NCBI GenBank assembly: GCA_914767885.1
Contig: CAJZBQ010000029.1
Span: forward strand, 434,001 to 498,000
DNA from: Blepharisma stoltei
Lineage: Eukaryota; Ciliophora; Heterotrichea; Heterotrichida; Blepharismidae
Direction of reading: 5' to 3'
DNA length: 64,000 bases
This document shows, piece after piece, positions 53,663 through 63,550 of the stretch (within the stretch, counting starts at the first letter, position 1; each line of letters opens with the position of its first letter). Under the pieces are notes generated by a model that worked only from the letters and a program-made list of their open reading frames with translations, searched no databases and had not been told where the DNA came from. The position numbers and the translations under genes were made by a program.

Positions 53663-54340
53663 ATGGGCTGTACCTGTCCTTTAGGGGAAGCAAGTCATAC
53701 TGGGGAAGAAACCCTTCTTCGTGAAACTGAACAGTCTTTAGGCTTCACAAAAATTCATTCTGGAATATACAACAGAATTATCAGTGATAACTCCAACGGT
53801 AGCCTAATTACAGAAGAAAAATTAATAGAAGCCTATGCATCTTTAAGCCTGAGTACTGAATTTCTAGACAGTAAATTGATTCCAAGTCACTATTTTTATA
53901 AATATCTGAGGGCTGGGAAAAGGGATTATAATATAAGTACCTTGGTTTGTGCAGCTATATTACTAGGAGATGCCGAAGATGCACAAAAAATCCAAGTTCT
54001 GTTTAAAAACTACGACCGAACTGATGAAGAAAAATTAGAAAACGATGATATTGATAACTTGGTTGGCGATATGATAAAAGTAACTAATGCTATTATAGAA
54101 GTGGCCAAAAAAATGAACCCAAACCAAATTTTGCTTTTAGAAAGTTACAGGATAGTTCTTAACAGTGGGAAAGAGCAGCTGGGAAAATACTTAAATTTCA
54201 TTCTTTCTAAGACGAATAAGGAAGAAAATATTAGTTTGGAAGGGCTGGTTGGAGCTTTTAATGACCCGATTCTGAGAAAAGCACTCAATGCGAAAGGATT
54301 AAGAGAAGTCCTGGTTCAATCAAGCGCTATAGGCCCTTAA
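53663..54340 (+). CDS. N-acylated single-EF-hand protein 5
   Basis: 225 residues, MGCTCPLGEASHTGEET with Gly2, Cys3, Cys5. Family blocks: IYNRIISDNSNGSLI, FKNYDRTDEEKLENDDID, LLESYRIVLNSGKEQLGKYL and LNAKGLREVLVQS. The loop is acidic but out of EF-hand register. No in-frame TGA or interruption. Confidence 0.72.
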   Translation: MGCTCPLGEASHTGEETLLRETEQSLGFTKIHSGIYNRIISDNSNGSLITEEKLIEAYASLSLSTEFLDSKLIPSHYFYKYLRAGKRDYNISTLVCAAILLGDAEDAQKIQVLFKNYDRTDEEKLENDDIDNLVGDMIKVTNAIIEVAKKMNPNQILLLESYRIVLNSGKEQLGKYLNFILSKTNKEENISLEGLVGAFNDPILRKALNAKGLREVLVQSSAIGP

Positions 54341-54576
54341 TATTAACTATTAATAGAAATCGGAATAATAATTTAAAAATTATTTTTAAATATACAATAT
54401 AATGTCTATGATAATTATGCAAATTATATATTTTTCATATAAATGCATATCAATTTATATTTATATTCAAATATTAATTTATATAAACAGAAATAATTTT
54501 TTAATTTTGTGCAAACTCATTGAAACCCTTTTTTTATTACATTTTATTTTCTAAGATTAATCCAATAAATTTTATT

Positions 54577-55287
54577 ATGGGATCAAATTGCAGTTGTGCC
54601 GGACGGGAAATAAAAGAAAAATTATCTAAAGAGGAGCAGATTCTTCAATGCACCGAGCTTTTATTAGGATTGTCAGAAGTTAATGCATTTCACTATGACA
54701 AAGACATTGCGAGATATGCTCTTAATAGGCATCTTGATGATAGATTACTAAGAAGAGCCTATGAGTCAATGGGCCTTGACACCAAGTTTTTAGAGGATAA
54801 AGAGTCACTAATATATAAGTTCTACGATTCTCTAGTAACAAACAGACTAGATGGGTATGATATAAAAACCCTTGCTTGTTTAGGAATATTATTAGGAAAA
54901 GGAGAAATTTATAAAAAAGCAGAATTGTTATTCAAAAATTATGATAGGGACTGCTCTAATGAACTAGACGTGAATGAAGGCTTTGTGATGTTTAATGATA
55001 TGATGCAAATTACTTTTGGACTTATAGAACTGGCAAAATTTAAATATCCCAAAAAACAAAATATGCTTACGAATTATGCTAGGAAGTTAAAAGAAAGCAG
55101 AAAAAATTCTTGGACATATATACAAATGCTGCTATTCCAAGGAGGATTAGTTGAAAAATTGTCAATAAAAGAATTTATAGGAGCTTTTGAAGACCAAACC
55201 GTCAAGCAATTATGCTCCGCTGCTGGGTTAAGAAGAATATTGCTTGAGATTGAGGGTATAGCAACGAAAAATAATAAGGATATATAG
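54577..55287 (+). CDS. N-acylated single-EF-hand protein 6
   Basis: 236 residues from MGSNCSCAGREIKEK; I choose this ATG because it restores the family N-terminus (Gly2, Cys5, Cys7), although the frame is open for 19 codons upstream. The EF-hand-like loop DRDCSNELDVNE is canonical except for position 6. Blocks HYDKDIARYALNRHL, YDIKTLACLGILLG and CSAAGLRRILLE. Last of the array; the BAP31-like gene follows 94 bp later in the same direction. Confidence 0.72.
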   Translation: MGSNCSCAGREIKEKLSKEEQILQCTELLLGLSEVNAFHYDKDIARYALNRHLDDRLLRRAYESMGLDTKFLEDKESLIYKFYDSLVTNRLDGYDIKTLACLGILLGKGEIYKKAELLFKNYDRDCSNELDVNEGFVMFNDMMQITFGLIELAKFKYPKKQNMLTNYARKLKESRKNSWTYIQMLLFQGGLVEKLSIKEFIGAFEDQTVKQLCSAAGLRRILLEIEGIATKNNKDI

Positions 55288-55381
55288 AAAAGAATCATAA
55301 ATAATTATTATCAATTTTCAATACTCATCAGATATTTTCCTTAGATTTCCAGATTAGATTATATGTCTAAGAATTTAATAA

Positions 55382-55798
55382 ATGGCAGACACATCAGAGC
55401 TTCACTTTTACATAATGTGGTTTGCGCTAATAGTAGCGATTTCCTGCTTTTTCTCCCTCAGTATATGTGGAGTCCTAAACGGAAAACCAGTCAAGGTCGG
55501 GGTATTTTTACTTATTCTTTTCGCTGGGTCTAATTGGGTCAATGATGTCACAACAATGCGGAATACTCCAAATTTCAATGAGCCAGGTATCGAGCCAGAA
55601 AAACTCCTTGAGCTAAAACATAACTACTCAAAGCTACAGAGGGATGTATATATGGAGTTTATCGAAATGATTAGCCTTTTCCTTATTTTACTTTTACCTT
55701 ATTGGCATGAGTCTTATTTGGAAAGGATAAGGTATTTGGAAAAAAGAGTTAAGGAAGAAGAAGAAAATTGTGCAAGGCTGATTTCATCTAAGAATTAA
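55382..55798 (+). CDS. BAP29/31-like ER membrane protein
   Basis: 138 residues, MADTSELHFYIMWFALIVAI. Hydrophobic spans at about residues 9-33, 40-55 and 100-118; between them PNFNEPGIEPEKLLELK and HNYSKLQRDVYMEF. C-terminal coiled-coil-like ERIRYLEKRVKEEEENCARL. The order (three spans, the K-x-x-R-x-x-Y segment before the last span, cytosolic coiled coil) recalls BAP29/BAP31, which sort membrane proteins in the ER, but the coiled coil is short and no KKXX signal ends it. Intact; a broken copy lies at 39094-39628. Confidence 0.5.
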   Translation: MADTSELHFYIMWFALIVAISCFFSLSICGVLNGKPVKVGVFLLILFAGSNWVNDVTTMRNTPNFNEPGIEPEKLLELKHNYSKLQRDVYMEFIEMISLFLILLLPYWHESYLERIRYLEKRVKEEEENCARLISSKN

Positions 55799-56826
55799 TT
55801 ATTTCAGCTAAATATTTTATCAATTTTTGCTCTTCTTTAGTGCACGTTCCAGATAAGAAAAATCCTTTGTTTACTTATTTATAAATTTCACGAACAAAAA
55901 AACTTATATCAATATTTCATAATCTAACATTAATAAGTATTTATGTAAGGAATATCTAGCAGATAATAATAAAAGATAGATTTCATAAGCCACCCTAGAA
56001 AATGTGGCAACATAATTTCTTTAGAGATAGATTGAATAAATGGCATGAAGTTGAGTATCCAAAAAGTTATAATTATCAGATTAATATAATTTTTAAATAC
56101 TTATGCAAAGACTTGATTTCCTTTTGATGAATTTTAAATAGAGAGTATAATATTGGCATTTTATTAAATTTCATTTTAGTTTCTGAAACTGATTAAAAAT
56201 GAAATATTATTTGAGAAAATGAGTAGCATACAAGAGAATAATATTAACATAATTTCTATCTATTATATTTCAAAATAAAACATTTTTAGCGCCAATTTTC
56301 TATAAAGCTCCAGTGAAATCATAAAAAATACATAATTTATTAATTTAATTTTTTCTGATAATAGATTATCTCTCTCCCTTTTCACATGCCAAAAGAAAGC
56401 TGGAGAATTAAATATCCTATTTTAAAATTATCACTTTAAAAAAAGTTTATATAAATTCTCAAAGCTGTTATACATATTTAGTTTATCTAAAATGGCTGGT
56501 AGACAGAATTTGCTATGAGACGACTTTTCAAAACAGTTGGCATCTACAAAGTATCAATTCCCACAAACCTCAAATTACTACAATAAACAGATAAGGATTT
56601 TCCTAAATCATTAGATAAATAACGTCTGAAATGTTTTTTTTTGAACCATTGCTGAACAATGGACTGAATATAAGTCAAAAAGATCAATTTTACCTTTCTT
56701 TTTGAATATAGATGATAAAATATTTATCTTAAAATAACTGCTAAATTTCAATTAAATTTGATAGTAAATCTTAAAAAAAGTAATATTTAATCAAATGGTT
56801 CAGATTCCAAAATTATCAATAAAAAT
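55799..56826. other. AT-rich intergenic region
   Basis: About 1 kb with no supported gene, repeat or element ends. Confidence 0.4.
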
Positions 56827-59800
56827 ATGTTGGATGAGATAGATTTGTCGAAAAAGAGCAACTATACAGCAAGATCGCAAGGATTAAACTATACTTCTCC
56901 TTGAGAAGCAATTAAATCAGCAATTATCAATTTTCTCGAAACCTTTTTCCAGCCAAAATTTGATTTGAAAACAAAAATTTTTACACAATTTGTTATAGAA
57001 ATTTGCACAAATTCAATAAATTGCCTTCAAATAATTTCCTTATTGTGATACTATGATATGAATATTTCTGGCTGAAATAATTATTTGGATTTTTGGCGAT
57101 TTATAGGATTTTTTAGCTTTGATTCAATAATAGCCGAATTAAAGGTTATGAAAATCGCTTTTTATGTCATTTCAGCAACTCTAGGTTTCTGCATTTTTTT
57201 GCTATTAGCTATAGGCGCTCTAAAAACAAGAGGCTGGAAAATTACAAATTTTATTGTTTTTTTACCCAGTGAAATTATTGGATTTATGACTTCTATAGGG
57301 TTCGTTCCATTTATGATGGTATTTTTAATAGTTACTAAATACTCTATTAAAAATGATAGAACTGTTATTGAGTATAAGCCGCTTATAGCTGATGATTTAG
57401 ATTTAGGGTTATCAGGGGCAATACTAGGTATCTTTTCTGCTGTTTTTCTATTTTTATTCACTCTGATTTATGAGCTATTTACAGCTGATATCCGGCACTC
57501 ATTCGCTGATAAAAACATTAAAGCTCGATCTGACTCAAATTTAGACGTCGCAATTACTTGTTTTAAAACCCTTATAGTAATTTTATATATTTTTGCAGGC
57601 CACTTAAACGTCTACTGATACCTCACATTTTTTACAATTTCTACAGTCACATTGTCTTATTTAACTTTCAAATTTAACTCTTATTATAATCCTATAGTAA
57701 ACTCAATAAAAGTTTCCAAGCTTTTTATCATGTCTGTGGTCGCTTTAAGCTTCTTATTTGGGCTTGCAAGTGATAATGCCCTTGTTACCTTAGTTTTGTG
57801 TGTATGTGCAATTCCTCTAATTTTTGGGATTTTTTTGATGAAAATATGAAAAATTACTGTAAACGAAGAAAATTTTTCAGGATTTGCCAATGATCAGCAC
57901 GAGTTTGAGCTGAAATTGAGGAGATTTTTGATGGACAAGTCGCAGCTGAGTGCAAAAATAGCTATTGATGCATTTATAAATGTCAAAAAATACCCGAGAT
58001 TTAGGGTAAACAAGCTATTTATTGCATGAAAGGTGAATTATTGTGCGTTTACTATAAAAGATTACTGTTTATCTAGGATAAATTTAGCTGAAATGGGGAA
58101 TGTGTCAGGCAGCATTGAAGGAGAAATTCAAGAATGAAGGATTAAAAAATATCTTGACGACAACAAAGACAAAACCCCAGTTTTAAGGTTCTTACTATAC
58201 TTAATTGACCTTGAAGTATCCCGACATCATGATGAACATTTATGCTCTTTACTTATTGATCTCTGAGGAGAAGTTACTTCAAGTAAACCAAGACTTCAAA
58301 GGCTAGAGCTTTTAATGAGAGATTCATCAGATTTGATTTTTAAGGTAAAAAATCTTTATAACTCTATGATTGATATAAAAAGTGAAAGAGTTTTTGAGCT
58401 CTATGGAAGCTTATTACAAACAATTTTAAGGGAATATGAAAAAGGTACAGCTATTTTGAGCAAAATAAGGAAAAATAAACAATTGGAAATTTTTATGAAA
58501 AATGAAAGAAAGCTTAGTCAGTTTGAAGAGCAAAATGGAAATATCTTGATTTCTGCAAATAAAGATATGGCAATTATAAGTAAGCTCTAGCGTTTTTTGG
58601 GGTTATTAGAAATAATTTGTGGTAAAATATTATTTGTTATTGTGATAAATTTAATAAAAAAGGAATAATTTTGGCTCAATAGTATTTATCAATGATATTG
58701 GCTCACAAATTTTAAAAGGCAGAATTTTCGAAATTATGGGAAATAAAATATCATGCTATATTCCTCGGGTGCAGGCCAAATGCCTTTGCTTTTTTGATAA
58801 CGTCCATTTCACCGAAAAATTTTTGATCGAAAATTTTTGATAGTGAGATTTTTGACCGAAAAAAAACCGTTTAATTTTCCGCCAAATGTCCCACTATCAA
58901 AAATTTTCGACCAAATGGATTTCGATGAAATGTACACTGTCAAAAAATCCACGGTCATTTGACATGAAGCCATATTCCTCAGCCTTACTCCAAAAAACAT
59001 GTGGAGTATGAAAAAAAATTTATTGAAAACTGCACAAACCCACAAGTAGAAAAACCAAATTCTTTATTTCTTTTAGACCAACAAGGTTTCTTATTAGAAT
59101 GCCAAATTCTATTGAGATTAACTGCTATGAATAATTATCTTTATTTTATGATGTCATTTATGACTGTTAAAACTTCAAGAGAAATTGCTTTGACTTCTGA
59201 AGATGGGCTCATTTTTAGTTATAGTGAAGGTTTTGCTAAATTAATTGCAGAGCCTACAAAATCTATAAGAAACCAATATTTATCAGATTTTTTGCCTGAA
59301 ATTGTTCTCCCACAAGTCCCGCTATTTGAGCCTATTCTTTTGTCTATAAAAGAAAATAATGTAGCATTTGTCCATGGGGTGAGGCGATTTAAATCAACTG
59401 ATATGCACTTTGTACTCCTCATAACAAACCCTAAAGAAATTGATAACTGGCTAGAAATTAATGATATTTTGCAGCTGGAATATTTTGAAAAAGGTGACTC
59501 TTTTACTGAATTGGAGCATTTTGAGTCAGTTCATTCAGAAAAGTCTTTTAGTGAGAAAGAAAAAGTGAGGTTTAATTTTAAAAATTTAACCAGGGTCGGA
59601 TCTCATGATTTAAGTACTAACTCATCCTCTCTGTGAGCGAACAAAATTTTTTTGTTCGCTCACGGAGGTTTTTTTTTTTAAAATTAAAAATACTTCGATA
59701 AAATTGGAAAGCAAATATATTTAATTTATAAAATTTATGTTTTAAAATGCAATTAAACATAATTAAAAGAGATTTCATTAGACTAATTATCAATTATAAA

Positions 59801-60011
59801 TCAAAATTATATTTTCATAAACATTTTTTATATTAAAAAAAAAATTGTTGGGTTTTTTGTCAAAAAATAGGGATTTTTTATGATTTTGTTCGCCCACACG
59901 GAGGGGGAGTGAGATATCGATTGTGAAGTTTAGGTCATCTGAGAATCATAAAGAACGATGGACAAGTGAAGAAAAATCAATAACTATTTCATCGTCTCAT
60001 TATACATAGTA
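56827..60011 (+). CDS. Large multi-pass PAS protein, TmcB-like, N-terminal part
   Basis: Plus strand from ATG 56827 (MLDEIDLSKKSNYTARSQG). An N-terminal block of many spans follows: CLQIISLLWYYDMNISGW, FWRFIGFFSFDSII, IAFYVISATLGFCIFLLLA and others up to FLFGLASDNALVTLVL. Then a helical region (LLYLIDLEVSRHHDEHLCSL, LLQTILREYEKGTAIL) and a PAS-like fold (FGSIVFINDIGSQILKG, KISCYIPQPYSKKH, VRRFKSTDMHFVLLI). TGA is Trp many times. This order is that of the large ciliate TmcB/PAS membrane proteins. Breaks at 58577-58667, 58761-58974 and 59621-59909 are each repaired by TA or TNA excision; a further one starts near 59990. The C-terminal half is probably 60440-63090. Role unknown, probably sensory. 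Confidence 0.65.
58577..58667. other. TA-bounded IES candidate, 91 bp
   Basis: Excision leaving one TA joins ISANKDMAI to NFGSIVFINDIG, giving a continuous PAS-like start. The intact sequence stops at TAG after IISKL. Confidence 0.65.
58761..58974. mobile_element. Element with 9-bp target duplication, TA-excisable
   Basis: ATATTCCTC is repeated at 58758-58766 and 58972-58980. Imperfect inverted ends (CAGGCCAAATGCC and, inward, CATGTCAAATGACC). The interior has inverted words such as TTTTGATAGTGAG / CCACTATCAAAAA. Removal joins SCYIP to QPYSKKHVEY; the same result follows from a TA pair inside the duplication. A 9-bp duplication fits Mutator-like elements. A relative is at 60190-60400. Confidence 0.65.
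59621..59909. mobile_element. CTCC/GGAG MITE in the PAS gene
   Basis: Left end CTCATCCTCTCTGTGAGCGAAC with its hairpin partner, right end CACGGAGGGGGAG. Flanks TAA and TGA differ by one base. Excision joins HDLST to (K/E)ISIVKFRSSENHKERW in frame. Confidence 0.7.
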
Positions 60012-60189
60012 TTAAAAAAATAATAATTTTTATTATAATCTCCTTCATAAAGAATAAACAAAAGGCCATAGTAATTTTCCTTGTATCCTCAATACCTTAA
60101 AAATTATATATTTTTTTTACTTTTTAAAACTTTTAAAAATTCTTATACACATGATAGCTCATCGACAGAGAAAAAAGGTAAAAAATATG

Positions 60190-60400
60190 CAGCGCATGGA
60201 AAAACTTGGTGCAGGTACAATGATCGTGCATTTTTGATAGTGTGCATTTTACCGAAGTACTTTTGGTCGAAAATTGGTTGAAACTTTTTGATAGTGAGAT
60301 ATTTGACACACAAAAAATTAAATTTCGACCAAATGTCACACTATTTAAAAATTTTCAATGAAATTTATGGAGCCGGAAAAACTATAGTCAAAAAATCGGA
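60190..60400. mobile_element. Second copy of the 9-bp-duplication element
   Basis: Shares GGTGCAGG, TTTTTGATAGTG, ATTTTACCGAA, TTTTTGATAGTGAGATATTTGAC and TTTCGACCAAATG in order with 58761-58974. Limits are uncertain. It lies in the gap between the two halves of the PAS protein gene. Confidence 0.55.
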
Positions 60401-60439
60401 AATGATTTTAAAAAAGTTTAAGCTGATTTTATTTGTTTC

Positions 60440-63090
60440 TGTAAAATGCTATATAGGTTTTAGTTGTTATTACTACAAATGTGGCTATTGCAATTTATAT
60501 ATCCAACGCTGTTAACCATTCAAGATCGATAGATACTTTTAGTGATCTTGGAAATATACTTTTTAATTTAGTCCATATAGCAGAAAATGCATGAAAAATA
60601 GATTTTTGCATTGATTCGCCAGAGCAGCAGCAATATATTGAATTAGTTCTTGCATACTTTTCATAGTAATTGTGCACATTATCATTATTTTTTGTAAAAA
60701 TTATATATTTTTAAAAAAAAATAATACCAATAAAAGCGTCATTGTCAGAGCTTGATGCTTCTCATAATGGAATTTTATCAAATCTACCAGCATGAAGTTA
60801 TTGTGACAGCTCCAGTATTGTGGTGGAAAATCTTATACTGATTTAGAATAACTGAAATTTCTTCTTATTCCTCCCCCCTTCCTTGAACAAACAAAGCCAT
60901 TAGGAAAATTCCATTTTTTGTGGCAATCCCCCCTTCCGAACAAAAATTTTTTATAAATAAAATATTTTCTATATATAAATAATAATTATTATAATAAACC
61001 TCTAGCTAATTCTTTTGAATTTTAAACAGCTTGCATTTTAAAATATAAATTTTATAATTAAATTAAAATTTTGCTTTCCAGTTTTTGCATACATTAAAAT
61101 GGTATGACGAACCAACCCACCCTCTTTACTCCTGTAGCTGGCATCCACAGGGTGCGTAGAGACCTTAAGGAAGGGAGGATGGCGTTCGGAAATGTGTATC
61201 CGCCAGGTTTTTCTTGGTTTGGTGAAGCGCAATGTCGGGCTGGCTGATCACATAATTTCCAACTTGTTTTAGATCGGAATGGAGCCAAAATTTGGAAAGG
61301 GATCTCCCAGCAATACCAGTGGTTTATATCCTAGCGTGAAAACAGGACTAATGCCCACGTCTTCGGATTTCCATTTTAAACGAGAGTCGACCAAGAAAAT
61401 TCGGTATTTTAAATTTTCCATGGTGGCAACATTTGTTAATGCATGGCACGGAGACACAACTCATCAAACTATTTGAGAGAATGTGCAGGCCCTTGTCCGA
61501 AGGAGCATCCTTTGTAAGACAGTGTACAAACTGGCGAGCAGGCGAAGGAGTGTTATAGGGGGAAGAGTGACTTCTCTATAAGTCTAATAAACGTAAAAGC
61601 TTTAGAATTTTTGCGAATTGAGATTAAAAAAATTCATATATTTAAATTTTTTAAAAACAAATTGGCACCCCTTCGTGAACGAACAAATCTTTTTGTTTGT
61701 TCACAGAAGGGGAATTAGCCCTTATATTTATCATAAAAAAAGTACTAAAAAATTCACTATAAGTAAGCATATTTCTATATGAAATTTTGATAATTCCCCA
61801 AAAATAGTAAAAACAAACTTATATGACGCTCTTCAAGATATTATTTCAAATGTAAAAAATAAATAGACAAAAACGATAATCGCCAATGCTGAAAAACTTA
61901 TACATTCCCCTAAAGAAATAGATTTCATCATTATCAACGGGGTAGGGAATCTCTATCCTATTCCATTAAATAATTATATTTTCTATTTATTATTTTGTAA
62001 AAATAATAAACTATATAAAAATATATATACAGCTACTAATAATACTTTAAATGGCTTAGTTCGGTGTGAAATCGATATGATTTATACCATTAGTGAGATG
62101 ATTTCTATGCTATTTATTGCTAGTGCCATTATATTAGGAGTTTGTTTTTCAGTACTTGCAATGTTTATTTTCATAATCAGTCGGAAATATAATGCTTTAT
62201 GGCAGTTCATTAAGCATTTAACCCATTTGTCGTATCATGACCTTAGAAGTGCTTGTTTGGATAGATTGTCAGTTGTTCATGGGATTGATTATAATACCGA
62301 AGATCAAGATGCATACAATCGAAGCAAAAATACACTTATTTCATTAAAATTCAATATTAGCAAAAGGTATTTAATGAGGCTTGGAATTTTTACTGTATTT
62401 ACCATTATTTATTTTTTTACTGTCAATTTTGGCTTATATCCAAAATGTGAAGACTATTTAATTACTAGGCCGAATTTATTAAGAAATTATTTACACAGAA
62501 GAGCTTTGATACCACTAATAGATTTTTGGACATGTGAAGCAATTTTATCAAATATAAATGTATCGACTATTGGGAAGACAGGAAATATGACTTTTTTTAA
62601 AAATCCTCATCAGGAGGCAAAAGTGGCGATCAGTGCTTTTAATAATGCAAATCGGCAATTAATAGACAATATGAGTTTTATGTCTGATGAACTATTAGCA
62701 AAGCTTTTTGAGACTGGGAATATCGCAATAAGTAAAAATTTGCAATATGGCTCATATTGGTATACCAATATCCTACTTCAGGATTCAGAAATATATATAG
62801 ATGACTATGATATAAGAGCGTTTTATAAGTTAACAGCGTTTGGAAGTGGTATTCAAATTCTAGAACAAGCAATGACAAGTAATTTCGAATTAATCGATGG
62901 TAGCTCACAAGATTTAATTATAGGACAACTGAATTATATTATATATGCAATTGTTGCATATTCATTGATTTCTGTATTTTTATTTTTTTTATATTATTTG
63001 CCATATATCAATTCAGAGGTCAAAAATTTGTTGAAAATCCAGGATATTATGTATTTAATACCTGGAAGTGTGAAAAATTCAAAAGCTTAA
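60440..63090 (+). CDS. PAS/TmcB-like membrane protein, C-terminal part
   Basis: Coding pieces in order: VLVVITTNVAIAIYIS with SIDTFSDLGNILFNLV (about 60440-60660), SELDASHNGILSNLPAW (60745-60850), HISIWNFDNSPKIVKTNLYD and IDFIIINGVGNLYPIP (61750-61980), and a long open frame to 63090 (IASAIILGVCFSVLAMFI, FTVFTIIYFFTVNFGLYP, CEDYLITRPNLLRN, LIPLIDFW, then LYYLPYINSEV and a tail). Spans near both ends, with the LYP-CEDYL-RPNLLRN word I associate with the C-terminal half of the large ciliate PAS proteins. Probably continuous with 56827-60011 after elimination of intervening elements, but exact joins between 59990 and 61720 are not resolved and an in-frame TAG remains at about 61865. Confidence 0.5.
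60868..61714. mobile_element. MITE copy with a nested retroposon, TTA-flanked
   Basis: TTA at 60865-60867 and 61715-61717; ends TTCCTCCCCCC and GAAGGGGAA. The MITE interior is split at about 61090 by a GC-rich retroposon (to about 61605) related to 40010-40558 (TTTGGAAAGGG, CCTAGCGTGAAAACAGG). Words around TTTTTGC are repeated on both sides of the inner insertion. Confidence 0.65.
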
Positions 63091-63550
63091 TATAAATAAA
63101 ATAATCTTGCTTATATTTTCTTTTTAAAAGCCTTTTAGTTAATATTCAAGCCATTTTGCTAATAATTTTTTATAAAAATATGGACAAGAGTTATTTCTCC
63201 AAGCAAGGCTTTGTCTTGATTTTTTTAGAAAATCGCTTCTGATTAAGATTTAATTTATTTGTGAGTATAGTTAAAATTTTATAATCAATTTTGAATTTTA
63301 AATATTTTTAAAAAAATATAAATAATTCTTATCAGCTCGATTAATCATATGCGGAATTTCTGATTGGTATTAAATTTCTGATTTTAATTCATAATAAGCT
63401 CTTATTAGCTTCCAGTAAAATTCTTGGCCGCATAAAAGACCTCTTTATTAAAAATCATTAAATTAATTTACCTATTCCTCTATTATTTCTCTGATTAATA
63501 ATAAATTTCTGAATTCTATATGTTCTTATGTTTTCCTTAATGAAAATAAA

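Noticed and set aside
60190-60400. A 9-bp GGAAAAACT duplication around the second copy of the 58761-58974 element
   Set aside because: Similarity to the first copy continues past the right-hand word, so the match is probably accidental.
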